Source of the DNA: Pseudopyrenochaeta lycopersici
Lineage: Eukaryota; Ascomycota; Dothideomycetes; Pleosporales; Pseudopyrenochaetaceae
NCBI GenBank assembly: GCA_003313425.1
Contig: NHZP01000005.1
Coordinates: 1,984,001 to 2,048,000 of the forward strand
Direction: 5' to 3'
DNA length: 64,000 nt
A model generated the notes under the pieces. It was not told the origin of the DNA, ran no database searches, and saw only the letters and a list, made by a program, of their open reading frames with translations. The position numbers were made by a program, and so were the translations under genes. The stretch's first letter is position 1, and each line of letters begins with the position of its first letter. Positions 43,560 to 54,535 of the stretch are shown in pieces.

Positions 43560-44651
43560 TTGATGCCCGACGAACTGCTCAAACCCCATCACTGGGCCGC
43601 GCTTGAACAGCTACATACGCACCTTGAGAGGTTCTATGAGGCAACTCTCATGGTGGAAGGCAGGAAATCAACGCTGGCAGATCACTTCCAAGAGTTCGAT
43701 TGGCTAATGAACAAAATCGACGATATTCGGAACGATCTCGCTGTAGAGGCGCGTCGTCGCCGAGGGCAGGAGGCACAGGCCTATAAGTACTTATCCGATT
43801 GCGCATACGCGTCCTGGTTGAAGTGTGAAAAGTACTTCAAATTGATTGATGAGACGCCTGCCTACTACGCCGCAATTATCCTAAACCCAACCTGCAAATT
43901 ACAATGGTTTCAAGAAGCCTGGGGTGAGCACGATGAGAAGAAGGAGTGGATTACGATCGTTGATAAGATGGTCAAGGACCTTTGGAAGGAATATAAAGGC
44001 AAGAAGGGTAGAGAGACGAACGATAACATCGTTCGGGGTGCCGAACGAGAGAGGGACGAACTGATATATACCGATGCACGCAGCTACAAGCGGGTCAAAT
44101 CTAATACGGGAACAGCAGTGCCGTCTGCTTCGATTGATCACTACGAGGAGTATTTGACAAGTAATCTGCGTCCACTAGGTCCAAGGGAGCAGTTTGATCT
44201 AATTGCCTACTGGGAGGAACGGCTTGATAGCCAGCCTAATCTAGCTCAATTCGCCCTCGACGTTTTAGCAGCACCAGCTATGAGCGACGAATGCGAACGA
44301 ATATTTAGTAGCTGTAAGATCCTTCTACAACCTCGTCGAAGCCGTCTCGCGATGGATACCATTGAGGCAAACGAGTGCCTTCGACACTGGTACGGGCCGC
44401 CTGCAAGGGAAACCTTTGAAGACAGACGCGTGGGAGTGGTGGAAGGAGAGCCAGATGAACAGCCAAATATACTTGAGGGCGATATAGACAGCTGGAGGGC
44501 ATTCGTGAAGCAGACGGCCCAGGCCGATGCTGATGCGATTGCTGAGGAAGAAGCCGTGGAAGAGATTGATGGCGTCAACGTGACACAGGAAGATCTAGAT
44601 GCGATTGAACGGGATGACGACAGTGATATTGGCAGCGAGATTGACGGCTGA
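43560..44651 (+). pseudogene. hAT-7 transposase, C-terminal half only
   Basis: A 363-codon open frame beginning MMPDELLKPHHWAALEQL carries the middle helical part (RFYEATLMVEGRKSTL), the YYAAIILNPTCKLQWF block, the dimerisation/third catalytic region (MSDECERIFSSCKILLQPRR) and an acidic tail. The BED finger and both early Asp motifs are missing, so the element is 5'-truncated at its border with hAT-6. The remaining part has no stop. Confidence 0.8.
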
Positions 44652-44770
44652 GAGGTATATTGGTAAGTTCACTACTCTACCGTGAAATGCCAAGGCTTAC
44701 TATTTTTAGTATATAAATATATATTACTAATCGCATCAGTCCTATGGCCAGTCCATTGGACTGCTACTTC

Positions 44771-44982
44771 TGTCGCGGGACCACGCGACACGCTAGCACG
44801 GACACGACGATCCGGAGCGGATCAACGCAGAACCGTGATCCTGAAGGGATCACGGACGTGAAACCCTTTTCTCCTTCTTCGTGCTACGTCTTGTATCTAG
44901 TCTCGTCCCTAGCTAAGCTAATACTATTGCTATTCGTTACTCGAGCATCGCTGCTGAACCAGATCGCAGCCGAACCCTGACA
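44771..44982. repeat. solo LTR, 212 bp, with 5-bp target duplication
   Basis: It starts tgtcgcggg and ends ccctgaca. The TSD acttc is at 44766-44770 and 44983-44987. It contains a perfect 9-bp hairpin (ccgtgatcc, loop tgaag, ggatcacgg) at 44833-44855. It is inserted in hAT-related sequence between hAT-7 and hAT-8. No internal retrotransposon sequence remains, so it arose by LTR-LTR recomb­ination. Confidence 0.85.
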
Positions 44983-45040
44983 ACTTCAATCCAATTGGAC
45001 TGGACCGGACTGACACTGAAATCCAGTCCAGTCCAGTCCA

Positions 45041-45321
45041 AGCAGATGACTGGCCTCAAGATAGACATTATCGAAGCAAATGAATGCCTTCGTCACTGGT
45101 TCGGTCCACCACCAAAAGGCATGTTTGAACAAGCTAATATTGGCTACGAGCAAGGAGAAGAAGGGCATAGCAGACAGAAGCTTAATTCTATGCAGTATGA
45201 AGATCAGGAACAGGAGTCGGAGGACGGCGATGATGACATTCGAGACGATGAACTTGAAGGCATCGACATGGGTTTTTTACCAGGCCAAAGCCTTGATATC
45301 AGCGAAGATGAGGATGATTAG
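45041..45321 (+). pseudogene. hAT-8 transposase C-terminal remnant
   Basis: The frame TGLKIDIIEANECLRHWFGP is homologous to IEANECLRHWYGPP of hAT-7 and is followed by a similar acidic tail ending EDEDD. Everything upstream of the last 90 codons is gone. The preceding tccagtccagtccagtcc run is a subterminal-type repeat as in hAT-2, which suggests an internally deleted element. Confidence 0.7.
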
Positions 45322-45371
45322 CGCATACAAATTTGTATTACTAATCACATAGCGCCGTTATCCCTTCGATA

Positions 45372-47362
45372 TCCGTGCCAAGGATCAGCTTACCAAGCAG
45401 ATTCGGCTGCGCCCACACTCGCCGTAGGCGAGTGCCTGCAGCCCACACGATAATACCGACCAAACGATAAATCTTCAACCACTTTCTATTAACTATTGAA
45501 ATAACTCCTCAGCCCCGCCAGTTCTCATAGTAATTTTCATATGCTAGTAATCCTGCCCTGCGCATTGAAGCCCATACCAGTTGTAATTGATTATGGACTG
45601 GCTGATAAGCCTGGAGATGCTGTTTCTTCTTCCCTATCAGCATTCCTTTCATTCTGCGATAATTCATTTTAAGGTCCTTCAGCTCAGACATGAGCTTATT
45701 TTACACCATCTTTCGCGCAGAATGGGAGTAGATAACACCCATTGATGTCTTAAGAAGTGTACGGGATCGCTGTTAGCGTGCGCGGCGTAATTGTGCGATT
45801 GAAGTCATGGTCCGTAGTTCTCCAATTGCTTGATCACCAGCTACCGACATGTTGTACGCTCCAAACAGTGTGCGTTTAACGTTCTCGCTTATATCCTCGT
45901 TATCAAGACAATAGTCGATATTCCTCTTAAGCGTACGGATTGTTAATGGTGTATATAACTCTTGTGGTGGTGGGGTAGTTCTCTCTTCCTCTTCGCCTTC
46001 CTCTTCGCCTTCGCTCTCGCTCCCACTCTGGCAATCAGTATTAAGGATAGCAATATCCTTTTGTACATTCTCTTCAATGCGCTTAGCATTTGGTGGGAAA
46101 AGCCCTGAGTCCCGCCAGCCTTTTTGGATTGTCTGCCTTTTAAAGGTATAGGCGCGAATTGATTCGATTGCTGCCAAGAATTCAACTTTATTAAAAGATG
46201 TACAGCCTGTCCGTGTTGCATGATCAACCGCCTGCGCATGCCAGTGCTTATATGGCTGGAAGCAACCAACATCAAGTGGTTGAAGGAAATGTGATGTATG
46301 TGGTGGAAGGCGATATGCAATTACCTTATAATCTTCTAGAACCTCTAGAAGCTCTTGAGTGCAATAAGAGTCAAAGCCATCAAATAAAAGTAGTCGATAT
46401 ATACCCTTAAGGTACTTTTAACTCTCTCGTACGAAGTGCTTTGCCCACTCAAGGCTTAATTCATCGTTTGTATAACCACTAGTGCTATAAGCAACTAGAT
46501 AGTTATCTAGTAGATCGCTAAAATACCGTTCAAGAAATGCTGTTCCTTCAATAATTATTATTGGTGGAATAGTATTTCCTTCGGCATTAACACACTCGGT
46601 CATTGTTAAGGATGTACGATCGTCAGGCGTTGGCAGATAGACGCGGCGGCGAGGCTCGAAAGTAATAACCCATTAATCTTTTCCAATTCCAATGCGAAAG
46701 CCAGTTTCATCAAAGTTCCAAATATCTATTGGTGTAATCCCATGCATCTTGATGATATCCATAAAGCCATTAAACCATTTAAGGATAGCTTCGATATCGT
46801 GTGCGATCGCGCGCTGAAGATTGAGAGATTGTTGACGTCGAATGTGGAGCTCGGGGTGGCGTTCAAGCCAATTCTTTGCCCATCATGAGTTGGCTGATGG
46901 AGGCGCTCCAGGGCCCTCATGGCCACGTTGAAGAAGGTAGTTGGCGCATGATACAATCATTGGCAATCGCACACATACTCCCAACTCATCAAGGCGAGCA
47001 ATATAATCATATAATGCGCCTTCTTGAGCTTGAGTAAGCTTGCACATGGTTGGTGGACGCTGAGAGAGGGTTGGGCGGCCCTTTGAACGGGCAAGTAATC
47101 GTTGATATGGAACACCATGCTCACGCGCCAGTTTGGAAAAATTAGGCTTAGGGGCATCCGAAATCGAGTCCAGAATCTCTGCAATCTGATCGTCAATTGA
47201 TATTAGTGATTTAGGCATTGTGGTGGCTGTAGGCACCGATAGAAGTAAAAAGTGGTTGAAGATTTATCGTTTGGTCGGTATTATCGTGTGGGCTGCAGGC
47301 ACTCGCCTACGGCGAGTGTGGGCGCAGCCGAATCTGCTTGGTAAGCTGATCCTTGGCACGGA
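45372..47362 (-). mobile_element. pogo-6 element, 1991 bp, 114-bp perfect TIRs
   Basis: The TIRs at 45372-45485 and 47249-47362 are identical over 114 bp, starting tccgtgccaaggatcagc. TA lies at 45370-45371 and 47363-47364. Each TIR contains a small internal palindrome (cactcgccgtaggcgagtg). It is inserted at or very near the downstream end of piggyBac-2. Confidence 0.95.
45509..47218 (-). pseudogene. pogo-6 transposase, one frame with five nonsense codons and no indels
   Basis: A single frame from ATG 47218 (MPKSLISIDDQIAEIL) to TAG 45509 covers 570 codons. It has an HTH (FSKLAREHGVPYQRLL), the Tc5 HTH, WNFDETGFRIG, LLLFDGFDSY and HFLQPLDVGCFQPYK, then an acidic Glu-rich stretch (SESEGEEEGEEEE) and a coiled tail. 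Stops lie at 46883, 46673, 46418, 45773 and 45701, all in frame. The second catalytic block has GFDSY where GHDSH is usual. TAA and TGA in place of CAA/CAG/CGA codons are what RIP produces. The TIRs stayed identical, which is striking beside the dead ORF. Confidence 0.9.
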
Positions 47363-47584
47363 TAGTGACAGGGGCCAGAACACCAAAGTCATCTGCTGCT
47401 ATTCGCAGCCGAACAATCGCGATAATTCAACCAAAACGTGGTATTTTGAGGTCGCATAAGCTGTAAAATTTGAATGAGGCTGTTCGCATTCATATAAAAT
47501 CGATTTGCAGCCCAAATCTTGGTGTTTTGGATCCAAATCGCGACGAATTCGCGACTCAAATCGAGCCCAACTTCCACATCAAAT

Positions 47585-49520
47585 TCAACTACTTCCTATC
47601 ACCTGCTTCAAGTGATTTTTGAAACAAATGCCTTCACAAAGATTTAGATTACACAGTCCACAGCCCCACCTTGGCCTTGGTGGTCGAATGTTGGTGGAAC
47701 GCTCTGTAAGTGGCCTTCGAATACGCGTTGATTTGCGCATGTTAGCCATGCATTCACTGCAGTTCCCTTGGACCTTAAGCCTTTTGTATTGATGCTCCTC
47801 GCGTGGAATCTCAGGATAAGGAGGCTTTGCTCGTCCACGGCGTCCATCCACGCGTTCTGAGCGTTCAAAGAGCTGCTCCCAAAGCCTCTGTCGGAATTCT
47901 CTTTGGGACGCAAATGGAGGTTTCTCACCGTCTTCTGGGCCTCGAAAAGTGAGCAAGTATGCGTTGATAATTGATGCCTGGAAGAGGAAGTTCCAAAGAG
48001 GCTTCCACGTTCGATAACAAAGTCGTTTAAGCTCACATTCGGCTTTGCTTTGGTCAAAACGGTCAACTGCATTCATATTATGATTGTACTCGTCTACCCA
48101 CTTCGGAATCTCCATTTCCTTCTCTACTCTATTGCCGAATGGCTTCCGAGTGGTCTTTGAATTGGTAGAAGTCTTTGCGGGCCGTCGTCGTCGTCGAATC
48201 ACCCATTGCTTGCCGTTATGAACAGTGCTCATAAATAGCACAATTCTTGCGTCCTGCCACCCAAACTGCACCGATTGCTTGTCCTCTGATAGGCAGCAAT
48301 ACTGCGTGCCCCATGGAATCTGTCCTTCATGCTTTGACCTTAAACCTCGAAGTCTTGAGTCTAATCCGCGGTTTTGTTCTTTGGTGGTTTGCCCCTTTTT
48401 AGTGATAGCCTTCTCTTCATTATTTTCACGCTGTGTCTTACCCATTCGAACAGTCCCTGCAGCGCCAATATTCTCGTTCCGGAGCGTTGCCATGAGCCGT
48501 GCAGAAGTGAATAAGTTATCCATCCAAACGATGTGTTTTGGGCTATCAAATGGCAGCTCATGCGCGCATAATTGAGCCACCAAATCGGGCACCACGGCAG
48601 CCGTCTTCGTGAGGTTGAATTCGAACTGTTCGTCGGTCCAAACTTCGTCAAGATCCCACGGCCCATCGCCATTCTCATGGAACATCCAATCAATCAAAAA
48701 AGCCTCGTTTGCAAGCGCCCAAATCTTGAATCCAATTGGCGTTTGTTTAGACGGAATATTGACTGTTTCGGAGGCTCGTCCTTGGAAGCCTTGGATCGAT
48801 TCATCCACCGTTAAATGCGTGCCCATACACCAAACAGCTTTAAAATTCGCCCGTAGCATATCGGATAACTCTTGTACTTTATCGAAGACCTTGCGGCCAG
48901 GTTTGAGGCTGTGAATTCGAAAGAATCGATCAATTTGCTCGAACCGAAGTTTAGATATTCGTTCTGCGACTTCTTCATGTCTCCAACTGTTGAATTTGTC
49001 AGTACTGCAAGCCCCTGATCGAGACTGGGTATATAGTCAGCGATCCCCTCCTGTATTCTAGTAAAACAAAGAACATGATGGTCAACCAATCAGAGCTCCA
49101 AAAACATCACCAACCACCTAACGGAGTCCTTTGCCAATAGTGAACAATGCTAGGAGAGTTATGAATACCCATAAAGATCAAACAAGCGTAATATGCGTCC
49201 ATTTCCCTTTGTATTGCGGAATACCATGGCCGCTCGTGTGGCTGTGATCGATTCTCAACCGCCCAGGCTCCCGCAGCGTTCGTGTACTTCAACAACAGCT
49301 CTCGAATGTCATCTGTAAATACGAGAGACCAATGACCAAGCGCATCGTCTCGCTGAATGCCAGAGGGCTTTGGTTTTGGGTGGCCACGCGTAATAGGATC
49401 GATTTGTAAAGGCTGGAAATCGGGTATTGGCCAAACCGGAGGTGGAGGGCTTCGTTTGCGTTTTTTTGAGTTGTGCTCCAGTGAATCTTTAGGAACGATG
49501 TCTAAGTCACATTTACTCAT
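47585..49520 (-). pseudogene. piggyBac-2 transposase split by a solo LTR
   Basis: The N-terminal exon-like part (49520 down to 49115, MSKCDLDIVPKDSL) and the C-terminal part (48982 down to 47585) are in register once one LTR plus one 5-bp duplication (127 bp) is discounted. The C-terminal part has ISKLRFEQIDRFFRIHS, TVDESIQGFQGR, VWMDNLFTS and NHNMNAVDRFDQ, so all three catalytic Asp remain, plus the C-terminal cysteine finger (CSECMANM, WGCGLCNLNLC). Apart from the insertion no stop or frameshift was found. It has no introns, unlike piggyBac-1, and is only distantly related to it. Confidence 0.9.
48988..49109 (+). repeat. solo LTR of the Copia family, 122 bp, 5-bp TSD
   Basis: It matches the LTRs at 16240 and 21133 in the opposite orientation over its whole length (tgttgaatttgtcagtactg at the left edge). 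The TSD ccaac is at 48983-48987 and 49110-49114. It interrupts the piggyBac-2 transposase. Confidence 0.92.
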
Positions 49521-49635
49521 ATTAAATTATCTTGTATTCAAATATAAAGCGATAGAATTAAGTGTAGAGCGAGCAATTACAGAGAATAACGCATTGTTTT
49601 GGGGTGTGAACAAACTGAGTGTTCTGCCCCTCATT

Positions 49636-50520
49636 GGCACCGAGATCCTAGCGATCTAATTGGCTCGGTCCTTAAAGACTCCGATCTTGGCACGCGGAAG
49701 CTAAGCTGTCGCAGGCCAGATCCACCTGGTGGAAGCTCATTGGCTCAGGAGTCAATCATCACATGATAGCTGTCGCGAGGGACATAAAAGCACCTCTCCT
49801 CACTATAGCACAAAAAAAGGATCTCACATCTACATACATACAATACACACACACACACAGTTACAATACATTCTTATCATTTTCTTCACCCATTTTCACT
49901 GTTCGTTTTAACACACACGTCCAGTGCGACATAAGCTCTCCATAGATTGAGAGCATATCCAGCAGACGAAGGGATAGCGCTTCAAAAAATGGTCCAGCGC
50001 GCTTAAGCTGGAAATGCGAGCGAATTCTAGCTGGAGTAGCGCGAGGCTCTCGCGCTGCTCCACGCTGATCCATTTCCTTCACTGGGCCTGGCGTATACTG
50101 CAGAGCTAATAAGGGATCCAGAGGCCTTTGAAGCCTTCACTCGGCTCACACAGTACTACAGCAAGGTCTGTCAACAGTAGCGCTCCCTGCCCCACAACAA
50201 CGTCAAACAATCTAACATCACTCTCTTATTCCTCTATTTTCTACTATCTCTCTTACGGCACTTAAAATGCCTCAGAACGCAAGGGAACCACCCTAATGTA
50301 TCTACACTGCTTAGTCTCCCTAACTGGAAGGGGAGCTGTAGCTTGAAATGGTAGCAATACCCGCGCAGGCAAGAAATGCTTTCTAAGGTAGTGTGTCAGC
50401 ACTGTAATTCCATAGCTTAGCACGTCCTATATGCCCTTAGGGAGGCGCGATGGTGGACTTAATCCCCATCCTACGGACGGAAATCAATTCCAAACCAAAC
50501 CAAACCAAACCAAACACGTT
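49636..50520. other. non-coding stretch with microsatellites and repeat ends
   Basis: It contains an AC repeat (49845-49859), the inverted partner (49924-49980) of the repeat at 1144-1203, and an (aaacc)n run at about 50492-50516. No gene is supported. The start of the pogo-7 reading frame lies at the end of this stretch. Confidence 0.5.
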
Positions 50521-51270
50521 AGAGTCTTGGCACGGAAGCGCGTCTTCCATATCAGCAAGGAAGGCTTCCTACCAGCCTTTAAAGACGCGTACGAACGCGT
50601 TTTTACAGAGGCTAACTGCAAAGCAGCCTTTGAGGCGTCAGGACTTGTTCCTATAAACCCTGATCGAGTGATTGATCGCCTTAATGTACATATCCGTACC
50701 CCGCCTCAAGCCCCACCACTAGAGACGCCGTGGCAATCAAAGACTCCAAGCAATTCGTTCGAATTTAGCTCTCAATCAAAGCTAGTATTGAGTAAATTTA
50801 CTCGGTCGCCTAGTACAGCTCAGGAGGCGTATGAGCAGCTTGTCAGAGGTGGTGATAGTCTGTTGGTTCAGTTTAACCTTCAAGCTTCCCGTATTAAGGA
50901 GCTTGAAGAGCAATTGGCAGTGCAAACTGCACGGAAATCGCGTAAAAGGAAGCAGATCCAGAAGGGAGGTACATTAGAGTATGGGGCTGGAGCAGAGTTG
51001 AGTATTACTGGATCGTTGAGTAATAATCCAGTAAAAAAGGCGCGTACACAGGACGATCGAGTAGGGCCTCAACGAGCTGCTCGGCGCTGTGGGAACTGTG
51101 GAGAGACTGGCCACAACAAAACAACGTGTAGAAAACGTCCAGACGATTCAGAAGAGTCAGAGGCAAGCACTTATTGCACAGCTAGTCTTGTTGATAGTGA
51201 TAGTTCTAATGATGAATGAGCTGAGTTGGTAGCGCCAAGCATTTTCGGTGGGTTCGGTGGTGCTTGACGT
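50521..51270 (+). pseudogene. pogo-7: transposase C-terminal part with a zinc knuckle, plus 3' terminus
   Basis: An open frame ending at 51219 encodes VFHISKEGFLPAFKDAYERV, ANCKAAFEASGLVPINPDRV and the IRTPPQAPP linker. A coiled basic tail (ARKSRKRKQIQKGG) follows, then a CCHC zinc knuckle (CGNCGETGHNKTTC) and an acidic Ser-rich end. The HTH and DDE core upstream are missing. The element terminus is at 51270 (complement starts acgtcaagcaccaccgaacc) with TA at 51271-51272. The same terminus occurs at 27839. A zinc knuckle at the end of a pogo transposase was not seen in the other copies here. Confidence 0.8.
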
Positions 51271-51272
51271 TA

Positions 51273-51905
51273 TACTTTATTCTCACACGTAGTGGATATC
51301 AGCTTTGAAGTTAGAGTTAGTAATTGTCATTCTGCGGTGGTTGGTATGTCGCTGGAGAGTGTCACCAGGCATGCCACTTCGATATAACTCGAGCAGCCAT
51401 CTCGCGCGCGCGCGCGTGGCTAGGAGGTCAGGCTTTCATGTCTTCATCGAGGATCCAGTCAGCGAGAAATTCCTCCTGCTCTGGAGTCAATCTCTGCTGG
51501 TGGGTGTGAGCAATCGCGTGCGGTTTAGCACTAGCTTGTCGCGTCTGTAGGGTGGTTCTATTAGTATGAGTACCCTAATAATGTGGCACATGTGATGCAA
51601 TTCTCAATAGACTTGAAACTATCTTTATTTTGAGTTGTCTCCTCCTCTTCTACAGAGCACAACCTAGTCTTTATATCTGCGGTCTCAACTTCAGCTCTTC
51701 GGACTGGCCGACGGTCAATCCGATATTCTCGGTCTCACCGAAAGTCTATTATTTCGGTTTCTCCGATCAGATATCACCGTACTTTCTAGACCTGTCAACA
51801 GGTTCGAGGGATACCGTACGCCTTTGCAGCTTGCCTTAGGCTAGTATAAACACCAGATTCAAGATCAGCAAGTGCTTGTTGTATAGACTCCTCACGCGCG
51901 CTCAT
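51273..51905 (-). pseudogene. pogo-8 transposase N-terminal part, split by a solo LTR
   Basis: From ATG 51905 (MSAREESIQQALADLESG) the minus strand encodes a psq HTH (LRQAAKAYGIPRT). It is broken by the LTR at 51560-51800 and then resumes in the same register as TLQTRQASAKPHAIAH and RLTPEQEEFLADWILDEDMK. A TGA and PPSHARAREMAARVI follow. The rest is lost at the pogo-7 boundary. The 5' terminus reaches 51993 (TA at 51994-51995), with a duplicated ctttacggccac motif followed by ccccaccaaaat. Confidence 0.75.
51560..51800 (-). repeat. solo LTR, 241 bp, with 5-bp TSD
   Basis: The TSD ggttc is at 51555-51559 and 51801-51805. On the minus strand the LTR starts tgttgacaggtctag and ends catactaata, where a terminal CA would be expected. 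The tgttga start resembles the Copia LTR, but the rest differs, so it belongs to another family. Excising it with one TSD keeps the pogo-8 frame. Confidence 0.85.
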
Positions 51906-52025
51906 TTTGAAATACAGCGCGTTGAGATATCTCGATTTGTTTGAAGGTTGACAATTTTGGTGGGGTGGCCGTAAAGCCCCCGTGGCCGTAAAGTACCGCG
52001 CCGAGCTTGTCTACTTGTATTTACC

Positions 52026-52056
52026 TCACACACACACACATATATATATATATGTA
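52026..52056. repeat. (CA)n(TA)n microsatellite
   Basis: A run of cacacacacaca followed by tatatatatata, in a short spacer between pogo-8 and a decayed gene. Confidence 0.85.
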
Positions 52057-52070
52057 TATCCTTTATGGAT

Positions 52071-52560
52071 TCATCTTCCATCTAGTTCTTTTAATGTAAT
52101 GCCTGTGCCGATGCCCAATTCATATTGACGACCCATGGCTGGCTCGCCCTTCCTAGCAAAGGCGGGCCGAACATTTGTGTCAATGAAGTTATCGTCATCC
52201 AAAAAAGGTTGCTTGTCGATTACGGCCCTGTACACTCCGTAGTGAAGACGCTACACGGCCAGTAGCAAGATGCGATGCAGTAATAAACTCCTAACAATGT
52301 TGTCGATGTGGGATCTTGTTAAGATCCAAATCCTCGCATCGGTTTGTGTAATCAATCTGGTGTTTCGCGAAAGCTGGATGCGTCCAGAGCACAAGGTTTT
52401 TATTGTCGTACTAATTGTGCAGACCCAGGATTTCTGCGGCCCGAACTGGTGCCTTATCAAGCCTGCGCCAGCGCGTGAGGATCGGTTGATGCTTGTCCAG
52501 CAAAGCCCGTCCGGTTTGCCAATCCACGAACAAGAAGACAGGTGTCGAAAGTTAAGGAAT
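52071..52560 (-). pseudogene. decayed unidentified gene, 3' part
   Basis: Protein-like minus-strand text occurs in changing frames: LLDKHQPILTRWRRLDKAPV with RAAEILGLHN, then NKNLVLWTHPAFAKHQIDYT. In another frame comes HYGVYRAVIDKQPFLDDDNF, FIDTNVRPAFARKGEP and a plausible C-terminus ending LKELDGR at the stop 52071-52073. Stops and frameshifts separate the parts. I do not recognise the family. It lies 3' of the MFS gene on the same strand and may once have been its neighbour in a cluster. Confidence 0.45.
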
Positions 52561-52677
52561 ACCGTGAGGCAATGCTCAGCAAATGCCTGCCAGATGTCCA
52601 GAATTCAATTACTATTTGGCCGATGTGTCACTGTATCCGTGTTCCGTTGTGTACACCGGCCAGGCCATAATGTCGTC

Positions 52678-54535
52678 TCATTTAGCAACGGGGTACTTGC
52701 TCCTCGCTCGGATAGAGGGTCCCCATTTGAAGAAGAGGTACGGAATGGGAATCATCGCGAGGGAGAGGAAGCCAAGGAGTGATGTTGCCCAGCCCACACC
52801 CAGAGCGTCGTACACTGTTCAATCAGATAAGTATAGATTTCTTCTTTGAAAATACCGTGAGCTTGGGATGGGATACATACTTACTCTGGATTGTAACGAG
52901 CGGGAAAATAGCGCCCAAGCAGTATCTGGAAACGCCATTTGCTGCCATGGCCGATGCACCATTCAACGGACCGTAAATGTCAACCAAGTATAATGCTGAG
53001 GATGTCTATTCTTATCGTTAGTGCCTCCTGTCTTGTATGGTTCAAGTATCCGACTTACGAAGAGGCACAGATTACCCCATGCGAAAGGAATGGCACCCAA
53101 CAATGTTGGAGCCCAGTGCACGCCCTTGTGAGCACACCATCCGAACCAAAACAGTCCAATCAAGATCCCCCAGCTACCAATCATAGCAGAATACAGTCGA
53201 TGTTCTGGGTCTGCGTATGGTTTGCCTGCAGACATGGCCTCAAGGTGCTTCTTCTGGTACAGATAGCGATCCACAACGACGCATGTGATACTGCCGAGTA
53301 CGATGCCGATGCCGATAGAAACGAATGTGAGACCAGCTTGGGATGCCGTGAAGGAGTATGGCTGGCGTGCAAATATGTACGGGAAGGCGGCGAAGAAGAG
53401 GAACAAGACGCCTAAAGCGAATGATGCGTAAAGGGAGAAAAAGAATACTGCTGGCTGGTGGGAATTGGCTTAGCTAGAGAGGAACAGGTCTAAGTGGAGT
53501 CAAGCTCACCTCTGTAAACAGCATATGCATAGGTCGAGTGCACTTCAGGACGATTGTGCGTTTGATATCCGTACCTTCGGTAGCTGGCTTCACCGAAAGA
53601 CCCAGTTTCTTAGCTCTTTGCTGCAAAATCGCGGGCTTATAAGTCTCTTTCATGGGTAAGGCTGCCAAAAATACGGCGAGTGTGATGAAGAGCATGGACC
53701 ATTGCGTCCAGCGCCAGCCCTTATATTGTGCAATGAAACCTCCAACAATAGGGCTGATATCGTTAGCGAAAAACCAAAAACATTGCAGCTTGCAACTCAC
53801 CCGACAGATGGCCCTGCGAAAGGCGCCATCAGAACCATGCTAATAGAGAGGGCCCGTAGACGCGGCGGGAACAGATCCGCGTTCGTTCCCGCCCCCACTG
53901 CGAGCGCCGGGCTTCCTGAGAATCCAGCGAAAAACCGACACACGCACAAAGCAGCGAAGTTCTTCGAGAAGCCTGCGCCGAGCGTGAAGAGCATGAAGAT
54001 TGGAGATGAGACCAGGTACACGACTTTACGGCCGTGACCTTCGCTTAATGGCGCAGATAAAATGGGCCCAAAGCCGATGCCTATGGTGTAGATGCTGAGC
54101 CCAAGGATTGCAACTGTACGCGAGATTTGGAAGTCGTTCATGACATCTGCAAGTGCTGGAGTGTAGACTGATGTGCCAAATGTGCTATTCTGTCTGTGAG
54201 CGAGGGCTTTGCATTTCAGACCGGGAAACATACACTGCGAAACCAAAGAGCGCAGGCATCAAAGCATGATACACTCGCACCGCCATGGACCAATTTTGCG
54301 GATTCTCTAGGTCGTCGGGGCCGTCCCAATCCATCAAATCGGGTTCTTGATTGGGCATTGCAGCTCCACTGGCTTGCTCTGCGTGGTTGAGCTCCTGTCC
54401 AGACGAAGATGTTGTAGAGGCTTGAAATTGGTCTTCGTGAGGAAACTCTGCCACTCCCTTTTCTTGGAACAAATCACCTTTCTCTATACTACTTATGCAC
54501 TCCTCATCCGGGGCGTGGTATTCAGGATAAGCCAT
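52678..54535 (-). CDS. MFS transporter, DHA1 (drug:H+ antiporter) type, six exons
   Basis: Proposed exons on the minus strand are 54535-54234, 54193-53801, 53753-53510, 53454-53059, 53005-52885 and 52814-52678, giving 530 residues. All introns (40-70 bp) are GT-AG. The long polar N-terminus contains DDLENPQNWS, a common start of this subgroup. Next come STFGTSVYTPALADVM (TM1), FGPILSAPLSEGHGRKVVY (motif A-like loop), FFAGFSGSPALAVGAG, and PIVGGFIAQYKGWRWTQWSM. After a central loop come LFTEPAVFFFSLYASFALGV, the SAMAANG segment and a C-terminal WGPSIRARSKYPVAK. About 12 helices are expected. It probably exports small molecules or toxins at the plasma membrane. The fourth splice acceptor (53006) was chosen to keep the conserved LVDIYGPLNGASA frame. 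No disabling lesion was found. Confidence 0.85.

Larger units (their letters stand above)
47365..49635 (-). mobile_element. piggyBac-2, interrupted by a solo LTR, ends degenerate
   Basis: The interior encodes a piggyBac transposase. The left end (gtgacaggggccagaacacc at 47365) and right end (complement of tgaggggcagaacactc, ending about 49634) form an imperfect inverted pair. No TTAA remains at either edge. Pogo-6 is inserted directly at the left edge. A 180-bp copy of the left end exists at 1213-1395. Confidence 0.65.

Noticed and set aside
49640..49760. Possible 5S rRNA or tRNA-like gene in the gcaccgagatcctagc region
   Set aside because: No A/B/C box arrangement or cloverleaf could be drawn; similarity was superficial.
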